From: Candidatus Gastranaerophilales bacterium
GTDB taxonomy: Bacteria; Cyanobacteriota; Vampirovibrionia; Gastranaerophilales; Gastranaerophilaceae
Assembly (NCBI GenBank): GCA_947624325.1
Contig: CANQJT010000004.1
Coordinates: 62,001-126,000, forward strand
Direction: 5' to 3'
DNA: 64,000 nucleotides
Made by a program: the position numbers and the translations under genes
Shown: positions 1 through 8,817 of the stretch, in pieces
How the letters are laid out: every line of letters starts with the position of its first letter
How positions within the stretch are numbered: the first letter of the stretch is position 1
The notes under the pieces: model-generated
Seen by the model: the letters and a program-made list of their open reading frames with translations, nothing else
Databases searched by the model: none
What the model was told of the DNA's origin: nothing

Positions 1-1350
1 TTAAATAGGTACTCTAATGGAATATATACTATAACTTCTTGTTCAGATCACCCCAGATTTTTTATATTGACATTACTACAATCACCATCAATTATAGCAT
101 ATTCTATTTTACATATACATAATAAATTCGCATTAATGATGATTTTTAGCTGTTCTATGTTCCTTTTGCCCTTATTAGCTCTATGGTGGAACTATGTCCT
201 GATTAAAAAAACAAAAAGACTTGATATTTTTTATTGGTCTTTATTTTCATATTCTTTAATTATTATTACTTTCTCTATTTTTTCCATAGTTGAATGTATT
301 TTAGGAAGTATGCTCCACTTTGTATTATGGAATTATTTGGCAATGGGGGGGGGTAAATATAACAAAAGAGATATAGCTTTAATTACTTTTCTTATTATAG
401 TTATGTTTGGTACTTTTGAATATGTAATTATTCTCGGCTTAATTTTCTTTATCGCTTCACTATTGTATGCTAAACAAGAAGAAAATATTAAAAACAAAGC
501 GGTCAAACTATATATAGGCATAGGGGCTCTTGGAGCTTCTATTTTTAACTTAATTTTTGTACTAAATGTACCAAATGAAAAATGGGAAATTATAAGATTT
601 TTTAATGAAATTTATGTTACACTTCCTCATATATTTAATATAAATTTTTCAATAAGTTTGATTACAATACTAATGCTTTGTATATTAATATATAAAAAAA
701 GAAAAATTGATTTTAAATTAACTTTATTGTTTATTTCTTTATTTATCTTGAATTTTATACGAATTTTATATTGTATTTCAACCTCTTTAAATCCAATGTA
801 TGAACAAGCTCTAAGAGTAATTGCTTGTTTTGCACTTCCTATAATTTTTACAATAATATTAATATTTGATATACTCAAAAAAGAACAAAATTATATTAAA
901 TTAACAAACTATATTTGTATAGTTTTAATATGCGGAATATTTCAAACCGCTTGGCAGTTGGTTGATACATACTATTGGAATAAAAATATTCAATATATGA
1001 AATCTGAGCTTAATAAAACTCAAGATTTATTATACATTCCGTCTGAACATGAAGAAATATCAAGTTTATATAATTCTAACTTAAGAAGATATATATGGCA
1101 CAGAATGTATGCAGCAACAAGTATAGTTTTTTCTGAAAGCTATGAACAAAAAACATTGCTGGTAAATTATGATTATAATTATGAGCCAATGCAGGGACAT
1201 CATAGAGAATATTTATATGTCGTTGATAATACAACTATAGCAATACCTTGGGAAAAATTTAATATTAAAAATAAATTTTGGGATTTAACAAAATGTGCGG
1301 ATGCACTCCAAAAGTATGATATAGAACACAATATTAACCAAGATAAATAA
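1..1350 (+). CDS. Multi-pass membrane protein, 5' end cut by window edge, contains G9 tract
   Basis: The frame is open from base 1 without a stop, so the gene almost certainly begins before the window. A TTG at 67 is the first possible internal start, but no clear ribosome site precedes it. The product has about nine hydrophobic segments in its first 300 residues, then a soluble C-terminal domain of about 120 residues rich in Tyr and Asn. This layout resembles GT-C type or other polytopic surface-polysaccharide proteins, but I see no diagnostic motif. A run of nine G at 345-353 encodes Gly-Gly-Gly in a short loop and keeps the frame open here; gain or loss of one G would truncate the protein. 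tilS follows 20 bases downstream. Function not recognised. Confidence 0.75.
   Translation, partial: LNRYSNGIYTITSCSDHPRFFILTLLQSPSIIAYSILHIHNKFALMMIFSCSMFLLPLLALWWNYVLIKKTKRLDIFYWSLFSYSLIIITFSIFSIVECILGSMLHFVLWNYLAMGGGKYNKRDIALITFLIIVMFGTFEYVIILGLIFFIASLLYAKQEENIKNKAVKLYIGIGALGASIFNLIFVLNVPNEKWEIIRFFNEIYVTLPHIFNINFSISLITILMLCILIYKKRKIDFKLTLLFISLFILNFIRILYCISTSLNPMYEQALRVIACFALPIIFTIILIFDILKKEQNYIKLTNYICIVLICGIFQTAWQLVDTYYWNKNIQYMKSELNKTQDLLYIPSEHEEISSLYNSNLRRYIWHRMYAATSIVFSESYEQKTLLVNYDYNYEPMQGHHREYLYVVDNTTIAIPWEKFNIKNKFWDLTKCADALQKYDIEHNINQDK
345..353 (+). repeat. Poly-G tract (G9) inside a coding sequence
   Basis: Nine consecutive G in an otherwise AT-rich membrane-protein gene. It reads M-G-G-G-K in the open frame. 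Tracts of this length are known slipped-strand mispairing sites in contingency genes of other bacteria; here the gene is in the ON frame. Confidence 0.85.
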
Positions 1351-1370
1351 AAATCTGATATAATAAAAGA

Positions 1371-2732
1371 ATGAAAGAAACAGTAAAAAATATATTAGAA
1401 AAATATATAAATATAAGCTGTGAAACAACTTTAATAGTAGGTTTTTCAGGCGGATGGGATTCTATGTGTCTTTTAGACATAATGAATAAATTATCCCATG
1501 AGTACGGATTTTTATTAGTGGCAGCCCACCTAAACCATAATTGGCGAGGCAAAGAATCGGAAGCGGAAAAAGAAAGATGTCTGGCTTTTTGCGAAGAAAA
1601 TGATATTACTTTTATATCGGATACATTGCCTGATAATGTAAAAGCCTCAGAGCTTGTGGCAAGAGAGATGCGATATGACTTTTTTAAACGATGTGCCGAA
1701 GAATTTGAAGCGGATGCCATCTTAACCGCTCATACAAAAAGCGACAATGCGGAAACCATTTTATACCGTATTATTAAAGGAACAGGTTTAAACGGACTTG
1801 AAGGAATTAAAGAAATAAGAGATTTAGGCGGTTTTAAAGTAATAAGGCCCATCTTAAATTTTTCAAGAAAAGAAATTGAAGAATATTGTATTAAAAATGA
1901 ACTATATCCTAATAATGATACAAGCAATACTAATACAAAATATGCAAGAAATAATATAAGACATAATATTATGCCTGCAATTAAAATTATTAATCCTAAT
2001 ATTGAAAATTCATTAATTACACTTGCCGATATTGCAGCAGGAAATAACAGAGTTATAAACGAATTAATGGCAAACATTGAAAAACAAATTACAATAGGTG
2101 ATAAATGGCTGACTCAAAACTTTTTAATTTTAAACTCAGCAATAAAACAACACTTTGTATATAAACTCCTAGTTAAGAACGAACTGGAACCGAGTTTTAC
2201 AAAAATTCAGGAAATTATAAATTTTATAGTAGAAAATCAAAAATCAAAAACAGGTAAAACTCTTTCCGTAACAAACGATTTGTGGCTGTTTGTATCACAT
2301 AAATATACATATTTTGTACACTCGGACAGCTATAAAAAAATAGAAGAAGAAATTATAATAACAACCTCGGGAGAATATATATTAAACGGAATTTATAAAT
2401 TTACCATTGCGGAAAATAAGGAAATGCCTGAAAAATTTCCAAAGGCAAATGTTCCCATGGCATATATAGACCTTCCTGCACCTGAATTTCCTTTAACCTT
2501 AAGAACAAGAAGAAACGGCGATATAATTCAGCCGTTTGGCATGCAGGGAAAAATGAAATTAAAAAAATACTTTATAAACAAAAATATACCCGAACACGAC
2601 AGAGATAAAATAATTTTATTATGTAAAGATAAAGAAGTCCTATGGGCAATTGGAACAGGGTTAAGCGAAAAACTCCGCTCAAACGGAATACCTGCATATA
2701 AACTCACAATGGAGATAATTAAAAATGACTGA
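1371..2732 (+). CDS. tilS: tRNA(Ile)-lysidine synthase TilS
   Basis: TilS ligates lysine to C34 of the AUA-decoding tRNA(Ile) in an ATP-dependent reaction, which is essential for reading AUA. The PP-loop signature S-G-G-W-D-S lies near residues 26-31 (the family motif is SGGxDS). It is followed by the A-H-L-N-H-N-W-R-G segment and the R-Y-x-R-N-x-I-R-H block (seen as K-Y-A-R-N-N-I-R-H-N) typical of TilS. The C-terminal part carries the TilS substrate-binding domain, with T-R-R-N-G-D. Its 453 residues match full-length two-domain TilS. The gene overlaps hpt by eight bases, the usual tilS-hpt pairing, so they are likely co-transcribed and translationally coupled. AUA is common in this AT-rich genome. 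Confidence 0.95.
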   Translation: MKETVKNILEKYINISCETTLIVGFSGGWDSMCLLDIMNKLSHEYGFLLVAAHLNHNWRGKESEAEKERCLAFCEENDITFISDTLPDNVKASELVAREMRYDFFKRCAEEFEADAILTAHTKSDNAETILYRIIKGTGLNGLEGIKEIRDLGGFKVIRPILNFSRKEIEEYCIKNELYPNNDTSNTNTKYARNNIRHNIMPAIKIINPNIENSLITLADIAAGNNRVINELMANIEKQITIGDKWLTQNFLILNSAIKQHFVYKLLVKNELEPSFTKIQEIINFIVENQKSKTGKTLSVTNDLWLFVSHKYTYFVHSDSYKKIEEEIIITTSGEYILNGIYKFTIAENKEMPEKFPKANVPMAYIDLPAPEFPLTLRTRRNGDIIQPFGMQGKMKLKKYFINKNIPEHDRDKIILLCKDKEVLWAIGTGLSEKLRSNGIPAYKLTMEIIKND

Positions 2733-3270
2733 ATTGGATAAAGATATAAACAAATTGAAAATATTAATTTCAGAAAAAGATATCCAAAACAAATTAACGG
2801 AATTGGCAAAACAAATAGAATTAGAATTTCCCGTTAATGAAGAGCTGTATGTTATATGCGTTTTAAAGGGGTCTGTTATATTCTGTTCCGATTTGGTTAA
2901 ACATTTAAATCATCTCGTAAAAATGGAATTTATAAGAATATCAAGCTACGGAAACGAAACAAAATCATCACATAATCTTCAGGCAATAGATTTAACACTG
3001 CCTAATCTTGAAAATAAAAACGTTTTAATTGTTGAAGATATTATTGACACAGGATTAACGGCAAAATTTTTAACGGATTTATTTAAAATAAAACACCATC
3101 CGAAAAAATTAATGTTTGTATCTTTATTAAATAAAAAATGCGCACGACAAACAGATATAGAACCCGATTTATACGGATTTGAAATTGATGATAAATTTGT
3201 AGTCGGTTTCGGACTCGATTATAAAGGATATTTCAGAAACCTGCCTTACATTGCATACTTTCCGGAATAA
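2725..3270 (+). CDS. hpt: Hypoxanthine(-guanine) phosphoribosyltransferase
   Basis: The enzyme salvages hypoxanthine and guanine to IMP and GMP using PRPP. The PRPP-binding signature V-L-I-V-E-D-I-I-D-T-G (family: VLIVEDIIDTG) is intact near residues 95-107. The early K-G-S motif (C-V-L-K-G-S-V-I-F) and the C-terminal F-V-V-G-F-G-L-D-Y block are present. The length of 181 residues is normal. The start ATG overlaps the end of tilS, with a GGAG about ten bases upstream. No downstream co-directional gene follows; the usual ftsH neighbour is absent here. Confidence 0.95.
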   Translation: MTELDKDINKLKILISEKDIQNKLTELAKQIELEFPVNEELYVICVLKGSVIFCSDLVKHLNHLVKMEFIRISSYGNETKSSHNLQAIDLTLPNLENKNVLIVEDIIDTGLTAKFLTDLFKIKHHPKKLMFVSLLNKKCARQTDIEPDLYGFEIDDKFVVGFGLDYKGYFRNLPYIAYFPE

Positions 3271-3453
3271 TCACCAAAATCTGCCCGAACCAAAAATAAT
3301 TTTAAACTGCGAATAAATAAACTCTTTTCGTTTATTTATCAGTTTTTTATTATTTTTAAGTTTTAGAATTAAGTTATCATAAAGATGCATACTTTTAATA
3401 TAAACATCTTTAAGATACTGAACATCGAGTTCAAGTTCTTTGCTTTTTTCCAT
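3271..3453 (-). CDS. Possible small Lys-rich protein (60 aa)
   Basis: A short open frame convergent with hpt, ending directly at the hpt stop. Its composition (Lys, Leu, Ile, Tyr rich; predicted mainly helical) resembles real genes of this genome, and it begins with Met-Glu-Lys. The ribosome site is poor. A dispersed repeat begins about 15 bases upstream of its start, so it might be the remnant of a gene interrupted by that repeat. No family recognised; it may be spurious. Confidence 0.35.
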   Translation of the reverse strand: MEKSKELELDVQYLKDVYIKSMHLYDNLILKLKNNKKLINKRKEFIYSQFKIIFGSGRFW

Positions 3454-3465
3454 ATTTACCGATTT

Positions 3466-3704
3466 TATCTAGTGTCGCACTCTGCCACCGACTCCTCGTC
3501 GCTGTACGAGTGCTCAGACTACACTTCGTTACGCATACAAGCTCGCAAAGCTCATTCTTCGCTTGCTCGTTTTGTAACCTTTTCTGTATGCCACTCTCAA
3601 AATTTTACTCAGCTAACGCATACAGGCTCACAATCTTCGCATTGCTCAGATGTTCATTTTGTAACACCATTTCGCGGCTTACCGTAAAATTTTGTTCGGA
3701 CAAC
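3466..3704 (+). repeat. Dispersed intergenic repeat, copy A (longest)
   Basis: A 239-base non-coding stretch visibly richer in G+C than its surroundings. It begins ATCTAGTGTCGCA and ends with ACCGTAAAATTTTGTTCGG plus ACAAC. Parts recur at 19513-19611 (start, the TTGCTCGTTTTGTAACC block and the CGCATACAGGCTCA block) and at 44869-44941 (start and end blocks), and inverted in the island after 47626. It fills the 325-base gap between the hpt region and the plsC-like gene. Short frames inside it are not conserved between copies, so I read it as a non-coding repeat. Confidence 0.8.
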
Positions 3705-3778
3705 ATTACTTACTATAAATATAAAGTATTTTAATATAAACAAATTGCCGAAAAAAAAATAATTGTTACAAAAAGAAA

Positions 3779-4609
3779 TTATTCTTCTTCAACATTTTCC
3801 ATAGCAACATTTTTCAATTTTTTTTCAATTTTTCTGTTCCAAGGTAAATCTTGTCTAAAAACATATTCATACCCTGTCACTTCACCTTTTGAAAAAGTTT
3901 GAAGCTGCTCATCACAAAGCTGTTCAAATTCTTTTTGGATTTTTTGAGTAAATTCATGCCTGTCAAATTTAGAAGTTTCAGCGGTAAGAACAATGGGTTC
4001 ACCTACTTCAGCGAGGCATTCGGGTCTGTCTTCCCGTAAGAAGGTATAATTTACCGCAATCGGAATAAGATTAACTCCTCCGTATTTTTTAGCCACATTT
4101 TGAGCAACATAAACAAGTCCTGTTTGAAACTCAATAGGTCTGTAGTTTGGTGGTCTGACTATTCCTTGCGGAAATATCCATAATGCCATATTAGGGTCAT
4201 GTAAATCTTCAACAATGTATTTTAAAGATTTAATAGCCTCTTGAGCCGAAGCTTTATTAACAGGGAAAGCTCCTATAAATGAGAACAAAGGAAATCTGTT
4301 CATTTCTTCAATCATCATTCTGGGAATAACCTTAAAAGAACGGCGCATAAGATTATAACCTACAATCCCGTCCCACCAATTCATATGAGGAGCATAAATT
4401 ATTGAAGGATAATTTTTATTTCTTCTTTCATTAAATGCTTCAAGATTTTTAATTCTAAGTGCATAAAATCTGTGACTAAGCATTCTGAAAAAGACCCTAT
4501 CCGCAACCCAAGTCCAAAAAGCATAGTTATGAGCTTTTCTGAATTTTTCTTTTCTGTTTCTGAGCCTTGTAGGCGGTATATCCGAATATAATTTTTCTGT
4601 CTTCTGCAT
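3779..4609 (-). CDS. 1-acyl-glycerol-3-phosphate acyltransferase family protein (PlsC-like)
   Basis: Likely transfers an acyl chain to lysophosphatidate or a related lipid at the inner membrane. The acyltransferase H-x4-D motif is H-M-N-W-W-D near residue 75. The second block is F-P-Q-G (usually FPEGTRS) near residue 145, with Q replacing E. The Trp-rich variant resembles the LPLAT subgroup seen in cyanobacteria and Bacteroidetes, so the acceptor is not certain. There is no obvious transmembrane anchor. It lies 49 bases after the mgtC-like gene on the same strand and may end that operon. Confidence 0.8.
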   Translation of the reverse strand: MQKTEKLYSDIPPTRLRNRKEKFRKAHNYAFWTWVADRVFFRMLSHRFYALRIKNLEAFNERRNKNYPSIIYAPHMNWWDGIVGYNLMRRSFKVIPRMMIEEMNRFPLFSFIGAFPVNKASAQEAIKSLKYIVEDLHDPNMALWIFPQGIVRPPNYRPIEFQTGLVYVAQNVAKKYGGVNLIPIAVNYTFLREDRPECLAEVGEPIVLTAETSKFDRHEFTQKIQKEFEQLCDEQLQTFSKGEVTGYEYVFRQDLPWNRKIEKKLKNVAMENVEEE

Positions 4610-4658
4610 ACTTCATTAAACCATAATAATTATAACATTTTTTGTTAGCTAAGAGCAA

Positions 4659-5372
4659 TTATTCAAAAATTTCCTTTACACTAACCGATTTAAGATTTTT
4701 CATATCTTCAAGTTGTTTATAAATATGCATAACGGGACTTTTTTCATTACAAAAAACCTTAGCATTAATTTTTAAACTATCCCCCTCATCATCAACCGTT
4801 TTATGGTTATAATCCAATACTTCAGGGAATATTTCATTAATTTTTTTATAAACTTCTTCATATTCACTATATTTGCAAATAAAAGAAAGTTTAACTTTAC
4901 GCATATGTTTAAGATTTTTGGGCATTATTTTTACTTCAAAAATTCTTATTAAAACAAGAATAGCCACTGCTAATACAGTGGATATAACAGCAATACTTAT
5001 TTTACCGCATCCGCAAGCCATACCGATAGCTGCAACAATCCATAAAGTGGAAGCAGTTGTTAAACCTGTTACGGTTAAACCTTGTCTTAAAACAGTACCT
5101 GCACCTATAAAACCAATACCTGTAATTATTTGAGCGGCGACTCTTGCGGGATCACCAAGCGGATATAATGTTACTGCAGTAGAAAACCCGTATATAGAAA
5201 GTATTGTAAATATGCAAGAACCCAGACATACCATTATTTGAGTTCTGAGCCCGGCCGATTTATTTGTAATTTCTCTTTCAAATCCTATCAATGAACCTAA
5301 TATTATTGAGACCAAAATTCTGATTAATATATCTAAATCCGTTGTCAAAAAATAGTTTAAAAAATCTTTCAT
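4659..5372 (-). CDS. MgtC/SapB family membrane protein
   Basis: The N-terminal about 140 residues carry the MgtC domain: four or five transmembrane helices with the signature G-F-E-R-E-x-x-x-K-x-A-G-L-R-T, then G-I-G-F-I-G-A-G and T-T-A-S-T-L-W. The C-terminal about 90 residues are soluble and ACT-like, as in larger MgtC proteins. MgtC proteins are tied to magnesium limitation, membrane potential and F-ATPase inhibition; the substrate, if any, is unresolved. Five bases separate it from the upstream dppC-like gene, so it is probably co-transcribed. I see no magnesium riboswitch. Confidence 0.88.
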   Translation of the reverse strand: MKDFLNYFLTTDLDILIRILVSIILGSLIGFEREITNKSAGLRTQIMVCLGSCIFTILSIYGFSTAVTLYPLGDPARVAAQIITGIGFIGAGTVLRQGLTVTGLTTASTLWIVAAIGMACGCGKISIAVISTVLAVAILVLIRIFEVKIMPKNLKHMRKVKLSFICKYSEYEEVYKKINEIFPEVLDYNHKTVDDEGDSLKINAKVFCNEKSPVMHIYKQLEDMKNLKSVSVKEIFE

Positions 5373-5377
5373 TTGTA

Positions 5378-6475
5378 TTATCTTTCTCTGCTGTTAGGGT
5401 CTACCGCATCTCTAATTGTATCACCTATCAAATTAAAAGCTAATACCGCAACAAAAATTAAAAAACCGGGAGTCAAAAGCCAAGGTCTTGAAACAATATT
5501 AATAAATTCCTGTGCTTCTTTAAGCATATTTCCCCAGCTTGCATCAGGCTGCTGAATACCTAAACCCAAAAAGCTTAAACCTGATTCCGACAAGATATAA
5601 GATGGAACACTTAAAGTCATTGCAACTATAACATAACTTAAAGTTTGAGGCAGAATATGTTTTACTATTGTTCTTAAAGCAGAAGCACCCATAGCCTCTG
5701 ATGCAATAACAAATTCTTTTTTCTTAATCGATAGAACCATTCCTCTTACAACTCTTGAAAATCCTGCCCAGCCGATAAGTGCAAGAATAACTACTATAAG
5801 GGTAAATCTTTGAACACTCGTCATATTAGCAGGAAGTATTGATGCTAATATTATCAATAAATAAAAACTCGGAATAGACATAATAGCTTCAGCTATTCTC
5901 ATCATAATAAAATCAATTTTACCGCCAAAATATCCTGAAATTCCGCCATAAAGCATTCCCAAAGGAAAAGATACAAATAAAGCAAGAAAACCGATTGTAA
6001 GAGAAATTCTTCCTCCGAATAAAAGTCTTGAAAAATTATCTCTGCCGTTAATATCAGTTCCTAAAAGGTATATTTCACCGCCCTCATCAACGTTATAAAA
6101 ATGCCTGTCACAAGGAATTATTCCAAACAGCTTATATTTATACCCTTTAGCAAAGTATTTTACAAAATGCTTTTGACTTCTGTCCTCTATATATTTTGTA
6201 TCAAAATTTTCTTTGTCAAAAAAACGGATGTAATTGTATGTATAAGGCAATGATAATCTGCCTTTTTCATTAATAATGTAAATTTTTGAAGGCGGGCAGT
6301 ATGCTTTATTTCTGTTTGAATATTCTTTTTGGTACGGACAAATAAAAGATGCAAATAAAACAGCAAGGTATAAAATCAATAAAATAAACACCGCATATTT
6401 TGCAAACTTATCTTTTAAAACTGTTTTAAAAATATTGTCTTTTACAAAATCATTATATTCGGGTAGTTTAGCCAT
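5378..6475 (-). CDS. ABC transporter permease, DppC/OppC family
   Basis: Inner-membrane permease of a peptide- or nickel-type ABC importer. It has an N-terminal OppC-N transmembrane segment near residue 30, and a periplasmic insert of about 90 residues before the core is longer than usual. Five core helices follow, and the EAA loop for the ATPase is E-A-M-G-A-S-A-L-R-T-I-V-K-H-I-L-P. G-T-D-I-N-G-R-D is the conserved (L)GTDxxGRD motif before the core. The start ATG shares one base with the dppB stop, with GAGG upstream. No solute-binding protein or ATPase gene is in the window. Confidence 0.92.
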   Translation of the reverse strand: MAKLPEYNDFVKDNIFKTVLKDKFAKYAVFILLILYLAVLFASFICPYQKEYSNRNKAYCPPSKIYIINEKGRLSLPYTYNYIRFFDKENFDTKYIEDRSQKHFVKYFAKGYKYKLFGIIPCDRHFYNVDEGGEIYLLGTDINGRDNFSRLLFGGRISLTIGFLALFVSFPLGMLYGGISGYFGGKIDFIMMRIAEAIMSIPSFYLLIILASILPANMTSVQRFTLIVVILALIGWAGFSRVVRGMVLSIKKKEFVIASEAMGASALRTIVKHILPQTLSYVIVAMTLSVPSYILSESGLSFLGLGIQQPDASWGNMLKEAQEFINIVSRPWLLTPGFLIFVAVLAFNLIGDTIRDAVDPNSRER

Positions 6476-7443
6476 TAAGATACCTCAACTCTCGGGTCTG
6501 CAATCTTTAAGAGAATATCAGCAAGCAAATTACCAATAACAAGCATAACAGTACCAATCATTAAAGAAGCCATAACAAGATTAATATCAGATTTCATTAC
6601 AGCCTCCAAAATTAATCTTCCGAGCCCCGGATATTGAAAGACATATTCTGTCAGAGCAGCACCGCTTAATAAAGAAGCAAATTCAAATCCCAAAAGTGTT
6701 ACCATAGGATTTATTGCATTACGAAGCGCATGTTTATAAACAACTTTATTTTCACTTAGACCTTTAGCCCTTGCAAACTTAACATAATCAGATTGAAGGA
6801 CATCTAACAAATTACCTCTCATCTGTCTTTGAAGTCCCGATAAAGATATTGTAAACAAAACTAATACAGGCAGAACCAGATGATGAAGTATATCTAAAAT
6901 TTTATGAAAAGTGCTCATTTCGGAATGATTAAAACTTGTTAAACCTCCCGTAGGAAACCAGCCTGTTTTAACCGCAAATATTAACAGCAGCAATGCAAAG
7001 AAAAATGAAGGAATTGCCATTCCGATACTGGATAAAACAGTTAAAATCCTATCAATAGGCTTTCGCCAGTGAAGTGCCGCCACTATCCCCAACGGAATCC
7101 CCACCATCCAAGTAAATAAAATTACTAAACTTGTGAGTAATAATGTATTAGGAATTCTTTCAAGCAATTTATCAGAGACTTTTTCTCCCGTTGTACAATA
7201 TCCCAAATCACCCTTTACGAAACTTTTAAGCCATAAGCCGTATTGTACTATAACGGGTTTATCAAGCCCAAGTCTTTGTATCTCATAATCAAGAGTTTCC
7301 TGTGTAATTGAAGGATTTAATCTTAATTCCGCCAAAGGATCAACAGGGGCTACCCTTATAAGGAAAAAACTGATTATTGATACCAAAAATAATAACGGTA
7401 TCGTTTGCAATATTCTTTTAAAAACATATCCTAATAAATTCAT
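6475..7443 (-). CDS. ABC transporter permease, DppB/OppB family
   Basis: Partner permease of the gene just downstream. Six transmembrane helices are visible, with the N-terminal R-I-L-Q-T-I-P-L-L-F-L-V start and the R-x-x-P-x-x-P (R-V-A-P-V-D-P) signature. The EAA loop is Y-V-K-F-A-R-A-K-G-L-S-E-N-K-V-V-Y-K-H-A-L-R-N, split here as YVKFARAKGLS then ENKVVYKHALRN. The length of 322 residues is standard. It is the first gene of a minus-strand operon dppB-dppC-mgtC-(plsC), divergent from the lineage-specific gene at 7588 across a 144-base AT-rich gap that must hold both promoters. Confidence 0.92.
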   Translation of the reverse strand: MNLLGYVFKRILQTIPLLFLVSIISFFLIRVAPVDPLAELRLNPSITQETLDYEIQRLGLDKPVIVQYGLWLKSFVKGDLGYCTTGEKVSDKLLERIPNTLLLTSLVILFTWMVGIPLGIVAALHWRKPIDRILTVLSSIGMAIPSFFFALLLLIFAVKTGWFPTGGLTSFNHSEMSTFHKILDILHHLVLPVLVLFTISLSGLQRQMRGNLLDVLQSDYVKFARAKGLSENKVVYKHALRNAINPMVTLLGFEFASLLSGAALTEYVFQYPGLGRLILEAVMKSDINLVMASLMIGTVMLVIGNLLADILLKIADPRVEVS

Positions 7444-7587
7444 AAGCTAATTTTAAAATATATTATTATTTTTGACAATTAGCCTTAAAGAAAACTTTTT
7501 TGTAAAATTATGTAATTTTTAAACTTGTAAAATAGCAAAAAAATTATTAACATGTTTTAAAAAAATATTATTAAGAAAGGGATAAAT

Positions 7588-8712
7588 ATGATAACAGGGG
7601 TAGGGTATAATTTAAGAGCAGTAAATTCTACATTAAAAAAACCAAATTCAATTACGGCTAATTATTCACAAAATATATCAAAACCGGTAAGTTTTAAAGG
7701 GGAAAAGATAACAGAAATTCCGGAAGATTGGGGAATTTATAAAGATGTAATCTCAACTCCTGGCCGCATAACAGTAATTGAAGATTTAGGCAGTAACCGT
7801 CATTTATATATACAAGCAATATCAAATCCTGAAAATCGTGCTAACCCTGAAGATATAAAAGAATATATTAAAACAAATCCGGACAAAGGTTTAGTATACT
7901 GCGTTAAAACTTCACAATATATTCCTTGCTGCTACGAAGCATCTGCTCCTTCTGAACTTGTATACGAAGATTTAGGAGTTTTGTACACCGAAAAAGACGG
8001 TACTTTAACTTATTATCCCAATAGCGAAACAGGCTCTTTTATTGATATTGGTAAAGATGATTATTCAAAAATGATTTTTCATCCAAAAGATGAAAGAATT
8101 TTATTAGGACTGCTTAAAGATAAAAGATATAAAGAATTCAGACAATATTTAAATAAAAACCATGTAGATATTTCCAAGAGTTCTGATGCGGTGCAGAAAT
8201 TAATAATAGATTATTACATATCCGTAGGATTAAGAGAAAAAGCATTAAGATTATGCCCTGAAAGAGCTGAATATATTAATGATGCCGCAAAAAAAGCAAA
8301 ACCCGATTATAAAAAAACAGTGAATGATTATCTTGCGGAAAAGAATTTCCGAGGTGCTTTATCACTGGGCAAAGAAAATCTTCCTTACCCTTTTAAAACA
8401 GAAACGGATGATACATTAAACCAAGTAGCTGATTACCTTGAAAATCCAAAAGAATTTGATGAATATCAAAAGGATCTGCATAGACGTGCGAGAGATTATA
8501 TTTACGGACCTTTGGAAGAATTCACAGATAATGAAAGAGTACAAATCGGCATGCTTACACTGGGACTATCCGAAATAGGAAATTTTGCCGTAAAAAAAAT
8601 AAAATTAATCTATAATGAACACGAAGCAAATAAAACAATTGCTCAAATAGAAAATCTTATAAAAGAAGCAAAAAGAATTATGCAGCAAGCAGAAGAAAAT
8701 CAGCCTTGGTAA
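7588..8712 (+). CDS. Uncharacterised protein with N-terminal SFKG motif
   Basis: A 374-residue protein with no recognised domain. The first about 35 residues are Asn/Ser/Thr-rich and end in K-P-V-S-F-K-G, a short motif that recurs at the N-terminus of other unknown proteins here. The middle (residues 50-170) is mixed and contains several Cys; residues 180-340 look like helical repeats, and the C-terminus is a Lys/Glu coiled coil. There is no clear signal peptide or transmembrane segment. A good AAAGGGAT ribosome site precedes the ATG. It lies 105 bases upstream of the AAA-like pair and may act with them. Confidence 0.75.
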   Translation: MITGVGYNLRAVNSTLKKPNSITANYSQNISKPVSFKGEKITEIPEDWGIYKDVISTPGRITVIEDLGSNRHLYIQAISNPENRANPEDIKEYIKTNPDKGLVYCVKTSQYIPCCYEASAPSELVYEDLGVLYTEKDGTLTYYPNSETGSFIDIGKDDYSKMIFHPKDERILLGLLKDKRYKEFRQYLNKNHVDISKSSDAVQKLIIDYYISVGLREKALRLCPERAEYINDAAKKAKPDYKKTVNDYLAEKNFRGALSLGKENLPYPFKTETDDTLNQVADYLENPKEFDEYQKDLHRRARDYIYGPLEEFTDNERVQIGMLTLGLSEIGNFAVKKIKLIYNEHEANKTIAQIENLIKEAKRIMQQAEENQPW

Positions 8713-8817
8713 CCTTTGTAAAAATATATTTCAATTTTTATATATTTAATATATAAAACTCTGGAAAAGCATGTATGAATTTGTTAAAATTCAAATGCAA
8801 ATAATCGGAGGGAAATA

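Noticed and set aside
3385-3734. Two overlapping plus-strand frames of 100 and 74 residues
   Set aside because: They lie mostly in dispersed repeat copy A, are Ser/His/Phe-rich, and the matching blocks in copies B and C do not keep the frames.
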